Shown here piece after piece: positions 37,087-47,093 of a stretch of 64,000 bases of DNA (position 1 is its first letter; every line of letters begins with the position of its first letter). The stretch is from UBA5951 sp012269555. GTDB taxonomy: Bacteria > Pseudomonadota > Alphaproteobacteria > Puniceispirillales > Puniceispirillaceae. The stretch spans positions 124,001-188,000 of the forward strand of contig JAYQTS010000003.1 in assembly GCA_038147755.1 (NCBI GenBank), given 5' to 3'. The notes below the pieces were generated by a model, which worked only from the letters and a program-made list of their open reading frames with translations, had not been told where the DNA came from and made no database searches. A program made the translations under genes and the position numbers.

Positions 37087-39314
37087 ATGTCAGACTTCAA
37101 AAACTTGATTACAGATGAAACTAGTACGTTCGTAACCACTGAATTTACTTCAGCATTATCAGATCGCTATTTAGCCTATGCTTTATCTACTATTACATCT
37201 CGTTCGTTACCTGATGTAAGAGATGGTTTAAAACCTGTTCATCGGAGATTATTATTTGCCATGCAACAGCTTAAACTTGACCCCGAAAAATCATTTAAAA
37301 AATCAGCTCGTGTAGTTGGTGATGTTATTGGTAAATATCATCCTCATGGCGATAGTGCTATATACGATGCAATGGTGAGATTGGCGCAAGAATTTGCAAT
37401 GAGATATCCGCTAGTTGATGGACAGGGGAATTTTGGTAATATTGACGGTGATAACGCAGCAGCTATGCGATATACTGAAGCCCGTCTTACTAAAGTATCT
37501 AGACTTCTCCTTAATGGCATTGATGAAAATGCGGTTGATTTTAGGCAGACATATGATGGTGAGTCAGAAGAACCTGTTTTATTACCTGCCGCTTTTCCAA
37601 ATCTACTCGCAAATGGAGCTCAGGGTATTGCAGTTGGAATGGCAACCAGTATCCCACCACATAATATAATTGAGCTCGTTGAGGCTGCAAAACATCTTGT
37701 CAAGCATCCCGGTTCATCAATTGAAACATTAATGAGCTTTGTAAAAGGACCTGATTTTCCGACTGGGGGTGTTTTAGTAGAGCCGGAGAATTCAATATTG
37801 TCTGCTTATAAGACAGGAAAAGGAAGCTTTAGACTGAGAGCAAGCTATGAGGTCGAAAAAGAAAAAAATGGCCTATGGCGTATAATTGTAACACAAATAC
37901 CTTTTCAAATTCAAAAGTCTCGTCTTATCGAAAAACTTGCAGACGCATTACAACAAAAAAAATTGCCTATGCTCCACGATATTAGAGACGAGTCGGCGGA
38001 AGATATAAGGATTTTATTAGAACCAAAATCTAGAAGACTATCACCTGAGGCTGTAATGGAAAGCTTGTTCCATGTCACAGACCTAGAGATAAGAATACCA
38101 TTAAACCTCAATGTGTTAGATTCTAATAGCAAGCCAAATGTTATAAGTTTAAAAGAAGCATTGCAACAATGGCTTTCTCATAGGAAAGATGTACTATTAC
38201 GCCAATCTCAGTTTAGATTAGATAAAATTCAGAAACGATTAGAAGTTATTGAAGGGTATTTAATCGTATTTTTGAATTTAGATGAGGTTATTGAGATTAT
38301 AAGAGAGGATGAGCATCCGCGTAATAAATTGATGTATCGATTTTCGTTAACCGAATTTCAAGCAAATACAGTCCTTGACATGCGACTTCGCTCTCTTCGG
38401 AGACTTGAAGAAGAGGGACTAAAAAGCGAGCAGGAAACCCTAAAACAAGAGCAAGATGAATTATTTTTCCTGCAAAATAATGAGAAAACTCAATGGCAGA
38501 AAATATTAGTTGAGTTGAATAAATTAAAATCTGATTTCGTAAATAGTGATTCGAGAATGACTCAGATAAGTGTTCTACCAGAAATAGATTTTAATCCTAT
38601 GGATATGCTAGTTGAAAAAGAGCCCATCACAGTCATTTGCTCCGAAAAGGGTTGGATTAGAGCTATGAAAGGGCACTTAGATTTAGGAGCAGATTATAAA
38701 TTTAAGGAGGGAGATGGACCAAAGTTTATTTTACATTCAGAATCAACAAGCAAATTGCTTTTATTTAGTGATAATGGTCGTTTTTATACACTGGGGTGCG
38801 ACACATTGCCAAAAGGTCGCGGTTTTGGTGAACCCATAAATCTTTTTATTGATTTGCCAACAGAGCATTCAATTGTCTCCATTCTTAAATCAGATGTTGA
38901 GCAATTATTGCTTGTCTCAAATAAAGGATATGGGTTGCGCATTCAAACTTCAAACGTGATAGCGCAAACAAAAAGCGGCAAACAAATCTTGAATCTTAAA
39001 TCAGACGAGAGAGCTCAAATTTGTGTGCCAGTCGAAACAGATATGTTAGCGAGTATAGGAAAAAATAGAAAATTACTCATATTTCCAGTATCTGAAGTGC
39101 CTCTAATAAATAGGGGTAGAGGTGTGATTCTACAACGATTTAAAGAGGGTGATTTAGCAGATTTGACACTTTTTGATAGTAAAATAGGTCTAACTTGGAA
39201 GACAAATGGCAATAGAACTCGCCATCTAACAGATTACGAGTTTTGGAGAGAAAAAGAGGTGCTGCTGGAAAGTTACCACCAAATGGGTTTCCAAGACCGG
39301 CAAGATTCACTTAA
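37087..39314 (+). CDS. parC: DNA topoisomerase IV subunit A (one frame break at the end)
   Basis: ParC of about 743 aa. The catalytic tyrosine lies in AAAMRYTEARLT (about residues 120-131), after DGLKPVHRRLLFAM and GKYHPHGDSAIYDAMVR. The uninterrupted frame runs on to 39378 with a foreign C-terminus. Adding one A to the A-run 39251-39255 instead gives the family ending AGKLPPNGFPRPARFT and a stop at 39312-39314. This also removes a 50-base overlap with the convergent gene. The topoisomerase IV reading rests on length and the diverged C-terminal domain; GyrA is less likely. Confidence 0.88.
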
Positions 39315-39328
39315 AGTCAAAAAATGTC

Positions 39329-40051
39329 CTAATCTTTTTCTATCCAATGACCGTCAACATAAAGTTCATAAGGTTTAAAACGAGCTTTATAAGCCATTTT
39401 TTGACTATTTTTTACTAAATATCCTAAATACAGCCATTTTTTTAAATATGATTTAGTTAACTTAATTGCATCGATTATAAGGAAAGTTCCAAGAGACTGT
39501 TGCTCAAGTCTTGGGTCAAAAAAACTGTAAACAGCACTCAACCCATCTCTTTGATTATCCATTAAAAGGCAAGCAACTAAAACATTATTCTCATCCCTAT
39601 ATTTTATTAAAAATGTATCAATGGGAGAATTGTGGATCATTGAATGAAAATCAAATTGAGACATTGTTGCCATTTGACCATCATTATGCCGTGATTTTAG
39701 GTATGTTTTGAAAAGATTAAAAGCCTCTTCGTCTGCATCTTTATTATCGAAGGACATTTGTAAATAATTGTTTTTTCTTAATATTCGTTTCAAACTTTTT
39801 GATAAAACGAAATTTTGTGCGTCAACTCTTATCGGTATACATGAATTACAATCAATACATACAGGCTTATAAACCCAGTTTTCAACTCGCCTGAAACCGC
39901 TTTCTGCTAACTGGTCATGTAATTGAGGTACATCAGAAATATCTGCTGCTAGTCTTTGCTCCTCTCTATTTTGAAGATATGCACATTCATGACTTCTAGT
40001 TATCCTAAGATTGAGGAGTTTATTATTAAATTTAATTTTCGTTTGTTCCAT
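39329..40051 (-). CDS. bpt: Aspartate/glutamate leucyltransferase (Bpt/Ate family)
   Basis: Aminoacyl-tRNA-protein transferase of 240 aa acting in the N-degron pathway. The N-terminal cysteine motif (HECAYLQNREEQRL), CIDCNSCIPIRVDAQNF and the YSFFDPRLEQQSLGTFLI acetyltransferase-like core are diagnostic. The start is taken as ATG 40051 (MEQTKIKFN) rather than the in-frame 40162, which would add an unlikely 37 residues. The final YKARFKPYELYVDG segment is also typical. Confidence 0.9.
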   Translation of the reverse strand: MEQTKIKFNNKLLNLRITRSHECAYLQNREEQRLAADISDVPQLHDQLAESGFRRVENWVYKPVCIDCNSCIPIRVDAQNFVLSKSLKRILRKNNYLQMSFDNKDADEEAFNLFKTYLKSRHNDGQMATMSQFDFHSMIHNSPIDTFLIKYRDENNVLVACLLMDNQRDGLSAVYSFFDPRLEQQSLGTFLIIDAIKLTKSYLKKWLYLGYLVKNSQKMAYKARFKPYELYVDGHWIEKD

Positions 40052-40139
40052 ATATAAATTTATCCGCCAATCTTTTTGGATTTGCAAAATATTTTTAAAC
40101 ACACAAGTTTTTAAATAAATTATAAATAGCCCCGAAGGT

Positions 40140-41387
40140 TTATATAATTTTGAATTTCTCATCTAACAATTGAACTTCAAAGCCATAATTTTTTAGACTT
40201 GATAAAATTTCATTTGCGTGTTCTGAGTCTCTTGTTTCAATAACGACATCTATTTTGGCTAGCTTAGCAGGGACGTTATAAAATAATCTTTGGTGATATA
40301 CCTCTATTATGTTGCCGTGGTTTGAGCTAATTGAGTGGGCAATTTTTGCTAGCATGCCTGGTTCATCGCTAATGCCAATGCGAATCCTGATAAGTCTTCC
40401 ATCTGAAATAAGTGCTCTATTGAGTATGGTTCCTAGCAAGCGAGAATCGATATTTCCACCACAGATAACTGTACCAACCTTTTTATTCTTGAAGGTTTCA
40501 TGCGAAGCATAAATTGCTGCTAGGCCGGCAGCACCTGCACCCTCTGCAATGATGCTTTGATGCTCTATAAGAGCACTAATAGCCCATTCAATTTGTTGCT
40601 CATTCACCAAAATAATTTTATCTACTAGTTCCTTAACAATAGGCTTTGTAAGTTCCCCGGGAGTTTTAACAGCAATTCCTTCTGCTAAAGTGTCCCCACC
40701 CGATTTAAGGTTTAATCCAGCGAGTGATCGGCTCATCGAAGGATAAAGTTCACTTTCAACACCTATAATTTTTATATCAGGATTAATAGATTTAGCTGCT
40801 ATGCTGATGCCAGATATCAAACCACCTCCACCAATTGGGATAACAAGATAGTCGAGATTGGGGACCTCGTCCATTATTTCTAGTCCAATTGTGCCTTGAC
40901 CAGTAATTATATGAGGGTCATCAAATGGATGGACCAGCTGAAATCCATTTTCATTTATGAGTCGCTCGACTGTAAGTTTTGATTCATCTAAAGTTCTTCC
41001 AGTCAAAATAATTTCTGCTCCGTAAGCTTTTGTTTTAGAGATTTTTGTAAATGGTGTTTTTTCTGGCATAACGATAATTGATTTTATTCCTTGTTGCTGG
41101 GAACGAAAAGCCACTGCTTGCGCATGGTTACCGGCGGACATCGTAATAACTCCAATATTTTTATTTTTTTCATCGAGTTCGTGGAGCGCTATGAACGCAC
41201 CTCTAGATTTGAAAGAAGAGGTAAATTGCAAATTCTCTAGTTTCAGATAAAGAGAGCTCTCCAATAAGTTAGATAATGAATGAGCAAATATAGTAGGAGT
41301 CGAGAGAATATTACCTGAAAGCTTTTTAGAAGACTGTTTGATACGATTTATATTTATACCGTGAAAATCTGGTTTGGCCATACCCAT
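40140..41387 (-). CDS. ilvA: Threonine ammonia-lyase with ACT domain
   Basis: PLP-dependent threonine dehydratase, 415 aa. The PLP lysine is in SSFKSRGAFIAL, the glycine loop is IPIGGGGLISG, and a C-terminal ACT domain (RIRIGISDEPGMLAKIAHSI to the end) suggests allosteric control by isoleucine or another amino acid. AAGGAG precedes the ATG. The length matches TdcB-like plus ACT enzymes common in Alphaproteobacteria, which make 2-oxobutanoate for isoleucine. The ilvA symbol is by function, not a unique assignment. Confidence 0.85.
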   Translation of the reverse strand: MGMAKPDFHGININRIKQSSKKLSGNILSTPTIFAHSLSNLLESSLYLKLENLQFTSSFKSRGAFIALHELDEKNKNIGVITMSAGNHAQAVAFRSQQQGIKSIIVMPEKTPFTKISKTKAYGAEIILTGRTLDESKLTVERLINENGFQLVHPFDDPHIITGQGTIGLEIMDEVPNLDYLVIPIGGGGLISGISIAAKSINPDIKIIGVESELYPSMSRSLAGLNLKSGGDTLAEGIAVKTPGELTKPIVKELVDKIILVNEQQIEWAISALIEHQSIIAEGAGAAGLAAIYASHETFKNKKVGTVICGGNIDSRLLGTILNRALISDGRLIRIRIGISDEPGMLAKIAHSISSNHGNIIEVYHQRLFYNVPAKLAKIDVVIETRDSEHANEILSSLKNYGFEVQLLDEKFKII

Positions 41388-41487
41388 TTAGCACTCCTTT
41401 ATGCTGGATTATCTAAGAGAAAAGTATTAGTTCAACTTGTGATATCCGATGTACGACCATTAACAGGCAATTTACGATAGCTTTTAG

Positions 41488-42492
41488 CTAAAATATGCCA
41501 TCTTTTAGGTTTTTAGCAATTTTAGGCGCAAAATATGTAAAAATTGCTGTAGCTCCTGCACGTTTAATTCCTATAAGAGACTCTTTTACAACATCATCTT
41601 CTGAAAGCCATCCATTTTTAATGGCAGCAATTAGCATACTATATTCCCCCGATACTTGATAAGCAAAGCAAGGAATTTGGAACTTTTTACTGATTTGATT
41701 AATAATATCTAGATAAGGCATCGCAGGTTTGACCATTATAATATCGGCACCCTCATTAATATCCAGAGATATTTCAGAAATTGCTTCTAAACTATTCCTT
41801 GGATCCATCTGATAGGTATTTTTTCCTTTACTTCCTAGCAACAAACCCGCGCCAACAGCATCTCTAAATGGGCCATAAAACGCAGAAGCATACTTTGCCG
41901 CATATGATAAAATAATCGTATCAACAAAGCCGTTATTTTCGAATGCGGTACGTATTTTACCAATTCTCCCATCCATCATATCTGAAGGTGCAACGATATC
42001 ACAGCCTGCTTCCGCTAGAGTTAACGCTTGTTTAACTAAATTATCATTTGTCTTATCATTTAATATTATATTATTCTCGATAATTCCGTCATGACCATGG
42101 TCAGTATATGGGTCTAAGGCTACGTCGCAAATAATAATTAGGTCAGGGAAATGTTTTTTTATCTCCCTGACGCAACGACAAATTAAATTATCGCTATTAT
42201 ACGCGTCACTGCCAAATCTATCCTTTTTATCTTCCTCTAATTTTGGGAACAGAGCTATCATAGAGATGCCAAGAAGTGATGCTATTTCACATTTTTGAAG
42301 GATTTGATCTATTGAATAGCGTTCAACTCCTGGCATTGAATTAATTGGTTGTTTTTGATTTTTACCTTCGATTACAAATAACGGCCAAATGAGATCTGAT
42401 ATTAAAAGATTAGTCTCAGAAATAACAGAACGAATAGATTCTGTTCGACGCAGTCTTCTCAATCTAGATAAAGGAAATTGTCTTTTTATCAT
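41488..42492 (-). CDS. hemB: Delta-aminolevulinic acid dehydratase
   Basis: HemB, 334 aa, condenses two aminolevulinates to porphobilinogen for haem. Visible are the N-terminal RLRRLRRTESIRS, the first Schiff-base lysine region VAPSDMMDGRIGKIR, and the second in ADIIMVKPAMPYLD. The metal region reads CDVALDPYTDHGHDG, with one cysteine rather than the three of zinc-type enzymes, so a magnesium-type site is likely, as in many Alphaproteobacteria. Confidence 0.94.
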   Translation of the reverse strand: MIKRQFPLSRLRRLRRTESIRSVISETNLLISDLIWPLFVIEGKNQKQPINSMPGVERYSIDQILQKCEIASLLGISMIALFPKLEEDKKDRFGSDAYNSDNLICRCVREIKKHFPDLIIICDVALDPYTDHGHDGIIENNIILNDKTNDNLVKQALTLAEAGCDIVAPSDMMDGRIGKIRTAFENNGFVDTIILSYAAKYASAFYGPFRDAVGAGLLLGSKGKNTYQMDPRNSLEAISEISLDINEGADIIMVKPAMPYLDIINQISKKFQIPCFAYQVSGEYSMLIAAIKNGWLSEDDVVKESLIGIKRAGATAIFTYFAPKIAKNLKDGIF

Positions 42493-42688
42493 TTAAATAC
42501 TCATTAAATTTGAATTTAATCATACAAAATTAAAAATAGGGTTGCAAATCGCTAATTAGAAGCAAAAAAGCTATTTTAAATTTATTTTTGTAGCTAATGA
42601 CCATTATAAAACGCTTTTGTATATAAGACATTCATATGATTATGTGATATAGACTTTCCAAAAATTAGAAGAGGTCAATGGATACAAG

Positions 42689-43752
42689 ATGTTAAAACTT
42701 GTTCAATTTTTGAGAATTGGTAATGCTGGGATTATAGAACTAGATAGACCAGATGCTCTTAATGCTCTTAATATTGAAATGGTAGAGCTTATGGCGGAGC
42801 ATCTTAGGCTGTGGCAGAAAGATGAGACGGTTGGTCATGTGATTATATGCTCTAGTAGTGATAAAGCATTCTGTTCTGGAGGGGATGTTAGGCAAGCCGT
42901 TTCTTTTATCAAAAAGGATCCTGAAGGACTTTCTGCAGAGCCATACTTTAGAGCAGAATATAGTCTCGATGTTATTATAGCAACATATCCTAAACCAATC
43001 ATATCACTTGTTAATGGAGTTGTGATGGGCGGTGGATTGGGGCTGTGTCGTAATGGTTCCATAACAGTTGTAAGTGAGACAATTAAATGTGCTATGCCGG
43101 AAACAGCAATTGGTCTATTTCCAGACGTGGGAGCAAGCTTATTTTTACGTTTACCGGGTGTTTCTATTGGTTTGATGCTTGGAATGACAGGTCAAGTCAT
43201 TGGCGCAGGGGACGCAATTCATTGGCAAATAGCTGATAGATGTGTCCCTTTCAAATCGTTTGATAAAATGAAGAAAGAATTATGTTTCAGTAGAAGTGAA
43301 CTCACTTCACTAGAAAATGTGATTGCTAAATTTGAGATTTCACCACCCGAGACTATTCTTGCAAAAGAAGAAAATTTAATAAGTAAATTATTTCAGGGGT
43401 CCGTGATACAAATTGTTAAAAATGTTAAACAATCTCTGGGTGTTAATGAATATGTAAAAGGATGGTACAAAGCATTATCGACACGCTGCCCAACCTCTAT
43501 ACATGTTATTCATCACTTACTTTCTGTATTGCCACCATCAAATTCTTTATCTGAAGCGTTGCATATGGACTTTCAAATCGCATGTAAAATGATGCGCAGA
43601 GATGATTTTTCAGAGGGCGTTAGGGCTGTGTTTTGATCGATAAAGACCATTCCCCAATCTGGTCTCCAGATAAGATAGAATTTATAACTGAAAATGAGTT
43701 AGAAAATATTTTTAAATTTGACCAATCTTTAAGGTTGTATGATATGAAATAG
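42689..43752 (+). CDS. 3-hydroxyisobutyryl-CoA hydrolase-like crotonase (one frame break)
   Basis: Crotonase-fold protein of about 354 aa. The N-terminal GIIELDRPDALNALN, the oxyanion region CSGGDVRQAV, VMGGGLGLCRNG and MPETAIGLFPDVGASLFL match 3-hydroxyisobutyryl-CoA hydrolase, an enzyme of valine breakdown. The frame breaks at the T-run 43631-43634. Restored reading gives LIDKDHSPIWSPDKIEF and a stop at 43750-43752, the typical C-terminus. AGAGG lies before the ATG. Confidence 0.85.
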
Positions 43753-43806
43753 AAATATTTGCTGTTTATAAACTATTTGCAGAGGCAGAAACCCTAAGAG
43801 AATAAA

Positions 43807-45150
43807 ATGAAACTTTCGAATTATTTTTTACCTGTTCTTAAAGAAAACCCAAAAGAAGCACAAATTGTATCTCACAGACTGATGCTTCGCGCAGGAATGA
43901 TACAACAATCAAGTGCGGGTATTTATTCGTGGTTACCACTTGGTTTAAAAGTGCTTAACAAAATAGAGCAAATAGTTCGTGAAGAGCAGGATAAAGCAGG
44001 TGCGTTAGAAATTAAGATGCCTACAATACAACCAGTTGAAATTTGGAAAGAGTCTGGACGTTATGATGTATATGGTTTGGAAATGCTGCGTATTAAAGAC
44101 AGACATAATAGAGATATGTTGTATGGTCCAACAAATGAAGAACAAGTTACAGATATTTGCCGCTCTCATATTAAAAGTTATCGTTCGTTACCATTGAATT
44201 TATATCATATTCAATGGAAATTTAGGGATGAGGTAAGGCCGAGGTTCGGAGTAATGAGGGGGCGTGAATTTTTAATGAAGGACGCATACTCCTTTGATTT
44301 ATCCGCAGAGGACGCAAAAGTTGCATATAATAAAATGTTCGTTTCTTATCTTAAAACATTTGCAAGGATGGAATTAACAGCAATTCCGATGGAAGCAGAT
44401 ACTGGACCAATTGGTGGTGATTTGAGCCATGAATTTATTATTTTAGCCGATACAGGAGAATCAGGGGTGTGTTTCCATAAAGATTGGTTAGAAACAGATT
44501 TAATAACCGATGTGGATTACTTAGCAGATTTAGAACCAGTTATCAACAAATTTACAAAAATTTATGCCAGAACTGAAGAAAAGCACAATACAAATGATTG
44601 CCCAGTAAAAAAAGAGGACCTTGTTGAAAAACGGGGTGTTGAAGTGGGGCATATATTCTATTTTGGGACAAAGTATTCTAAAACAATGGGGGCTACTGTT
44701 TCTGGTCCAGATGGTAATTCTTTAGAATTACATATGGGCTCATACGGTATTGGGGTTTCTAGGTTAGTGGGTGCTATTATTGAGGCCAGCCATGATGATA
44801 AAGGAATTATATGGCCAGAAGCAATTTCGCCTTTTGACATAGCTATAATTAACCTTAAACCAGGAAACAAGACAGTTGATAATATGAGTGAGACTCTCTA
44901 CCAAACAGGATTATTAAATAAACATGATTGTTTGTATGATGATAGCAATGAAAGTGCTGGAACAAAATTAGCTGTGATGGATCTTATCGGTATCCCTTGG
45001 CAATTAGTTGTTGGACCAAGAGGGCTTAAGCAAAATATTATTGAATTGAAACATCGTAAATCAGGAAGAGTTTCAGAAATCTCTCCAGAAATGGCTATTG
45101 AGTTTATTTCAAGACAAGGAAAATTTATTATGCCAAACACTAGTTTGTAA
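43807..45150 (+). CDS. proS: Prolyl-tRNA synthetase, short form
   Basis: Class II ProRS, 447 aa, the short form without the editing insertion domain, normal in Alphaproteobacteria. Motif 2 (RFGVMRGREFLMKDAYSFD), motif 3 (YGIGVSRLVGAIIEA) and a C-terminal anticodon-binding domain (GIPWQLVVGPRGLKQN) are visible. It heads the conserved block proS-lolC-lolD-dnaE. Confidence 0.95.
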   Translation: MKLSNYFLPVLKENPKEAQIVSHRLMLRAGMIQQSSAGIYSWLPLGLKVLNKIEQIVREEQDKAGALEIKMPTIQPVEIWKESGRYDVYGLEMLRIKDRHNRDMLYGPTNEEQVTDICRSHIKSYRSLPLNLYHIQWKFRDEVRPRFGVMRGREFLMKDAYSFDLSAEDAKVAYNKMFVSYLKTFARMELTAIPMEADTGPIGGDLSHEFIILADTGESGVCFHKDWLETDLITDVDYLADLEPVINKFTKIYARTEEKHNTNDCPVKKEDLVEKRGVEVGHIFYFGTKYSKTMGATVSGPDGNSLELHMGSYGIGVSRLVGAIIEASHDDKGIIWPEAISPFDIAIINLKPGNKTVDNMSETLYQTGLLNKHDCLYDDSNESAGTKLAVMDLIGIPWQLVVGPRGLKQNIIELKHRKSGRVSEISPEMAIEFISRQGKFIMPNTSL

Positions 45151-45167
45151 AAAGGAACAAAGATATA

Positions 45168-46415
45168 ATGTTTTCTCCGCTTGAAAGGCTTCTGGCATTT
45201 AGATATCTGCGTTCAAGGAGATCTGAGGGATTTATTTCAGTAATCGCTTGGTTTTCATTTGCAGGTATTACTTTAGGGGTATCAACTCTAATAATAGTAA
45301 TGTCTGTGATGAATGGATTTAGAGCAGAATTGGTAAATCGTATTCTTGGGCTGAATGGTCACCTTGGAATTTCTAGTATTTATGGAAATGAGATCTCTAA
45401 TTTTGAATCTCTTACTGCAGCAGTGGCAGAAAATCCAAATATATTGGCAGCAATCCCTCAAATAGAATCACAAGTTTTAGTGTCTACAAATAATAATACC
45501 TTTGGTGGTATTGTTCGTGGAGTAATATGGTCTGATTTAGCTGTTAGAACTCCATTATGGGACAGTCTTAGTAGTGACGTTATTACTCGTTTTCGAGAAA
45601 AAGAAGTCATTCTAATTGGAAAAACTATGGCCCGTAATCTTAATCTAACTGAAGGTGATAGCCTTGCTCTGCTTTCTCCAAAAGGAAAAAACACTGCATT
45701 TGGAACCTTGCCATCTAGAAAGGTTTTTAAAATTGGTGGTATATTTGATGTTGGAATGCATGAATATGACTCAAGTTTCGTCTTTATGCCTCTTGCCTCA
45801 GCACAGGATTTCTTTGCTATGCCAAATAAAGTAAGTGGTGTGGAATTATATGTAAAAACCCCAAGCAAGGCTCCCGTTATAAAAGAAGAACTTAGTAAGA
45901 ATTTAGAAGATCATTTAGCTATTTTCGATTGGATGGATAGGAATAAAAATTTTTTAAATGCATTACAAGTGGAAAGAAACGTCATGTTTCTTATCCTTAC
46001 GCTAATAATATTGGTTGCTGCTTTTAATATTATATCGTCGATGATTATGCTTGTTCGTTCAAAACATGGAGATATAGCTGTTCTTAGAACGATGGGTTTA
46101 AGCAGGTTGAGCTTGCTTAAAATATTTCTTCTTACAGGTACTTCCATAGGTATTATTGGTACAATTTTTGGAGGTTTAATTGGACTTTTATTTTGTTGGA
46201 ATATAGATGGAATTAAAGTAGCTATTGAAAATATCACTGGTTCAGAATTGTTCTCAGCAGAAATTTATTTCCTGTCAAAACTTCCCGCAGTCGTAGAACC
46301 AAAAGAGGTGGCGGTGGTTATGAGTATGGCCTTAATACTTAGTCTCCTAGCATCCATTTATCCAGCTTGGAGGGCCTCTTTTGTTGCTCCAGCAGAAGCT
46401 CTTCGCTATGAATAA
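45168..46415 (+). CDS. lolC: Lipoprotein-releasing ABC transporter permease
   Basis: LolC/LolE-type FtsX-fold permease, 415 aa. The N-terminal segment RYLRSRRSEGFISVIAWFSF, the first membrane helix (about 22-45) and VMSVMNGFRAELVNRILG are diagnostic. Three more helices lie about residues 270-300, 318-345 and 375-400, with RSKHGDIAVLRTMGLS between. A single LolC/E-like permease is typical in this group, where it probably homodimerises (LolF-like). Its stop overlaps the lolD ATG. Confidence 0.92.
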   Translation: MFSPLERLLAFRYLRSRRSEGFISVIAWFSFAGITLGVSTLIIVMSVMNGFRAELVNRILGLNGHLGISSIYGNEISNFESLTAAVAENPNILAAIPQIESQVLVSTNNNTFGGIVRGVIWSDLAVRTPLWDSLSSDVITRFREKEVILIGKTMARNLNLTEGDSLALLSPKGKNTAFGTLPSRKVFKIGGIFDVGMHEYDSSFVFMPLASAQDFFAMPNKVSGVELYVKTPSKAPVIKEELSKNLEDHLAIFDWMDRNKNFLNALQVERNVMFLILTLIILVAAFNIISSMIMLVRSKHGDIAVLRTMGLSRLSLLKIFLLTGTSIGIIGTIFGGLIGLLFCWNIDGIKVAIENITGSELFSAEIYFLSKLPAVVEPKEVAVVMSMALILSLLASIYPAWRASFVAPAEALRYE

Positions 46416-47093
46416 GTCTCCTAGAACTTTTCAGAATAAATCGACGATTTTAAGCAAGGTGAGGACTATCTTAATGTTCTTGACTCTATAAGTTTATCGC
46501 TAACGCCAGGTAAACTTACTGCACTTGTTGGGCCATCTGGCTCTGGTAAGACAACACTATTGAACATAGCTGGGTTGTTAGAGAGACCTAATAATGGTGA
46601 GGTATGGGTCAATGGAAAAAATGTTTCAAATTTACCAGAATCTCACCGAACTATTTTTAGGAGAAAAAATATAGGCTTCGTGTTTCAGGTCCATCGTTTG
46701 CTTCCTGAATTTAATGCGTTAGAAAATATAGTGATTCCTCAAATGATCAATGGTTTAATCAAAAGCGCTGCTGAGAAAAGAGCTATTCAGCTTCTAAATA
46801 TGGTGAATCTTGAAAACAGGAAATTGCATAGGCCAGGCCAGTTATCTGGTGGAGAGCAACAACGTATTTCTATAGCACGTGCACTATCTAATGCACCAAC
46901 TGTACTGCTTGCAGATGAACCCACCGGTAATTTAGATCCAGCAACTGCAGCAGATGTTTTTGCACATTTAAAACAAATTATTTATGCAACTAATACCGCT
47001 GCTTTAATAGTGACTCACAATATGAAGCTTGCTGCTAATATGGACGAAATGTTAGAAATGAGAAATGGCACTATTGTAAAAGTAATGGGTTAA
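46408..47093 (+). CDS. lolD: Lipoprotein-releasing ABC transporter ATPase (one frame break)
   Basis: LolD of about 229 aa. ATG 46408 overlaps the lolC stop. The frame breaks at the A-run 46438-46440; one extra A joins NK to IDDFKQGEDYLNVLDSISL. Walker A (GPSGSGKTTLL), Q-loop (FVFQVHRLLPEF), signature LSGGEQQR, Walker B (VLLADEPTGNLD) and the H-loop (IVTHNMK) follow. With LolC it extracts lipoproteins from the inner membrane. Its TAA overlaps the dnaE ATG by one base. Confidence 0.9.

Noticed and set aside
41482..41500. Hairpin at the hemB stop
   Set aside because: Only a five-pair AT-rich stem (TAGCT/AGCTA) with no T-tract.
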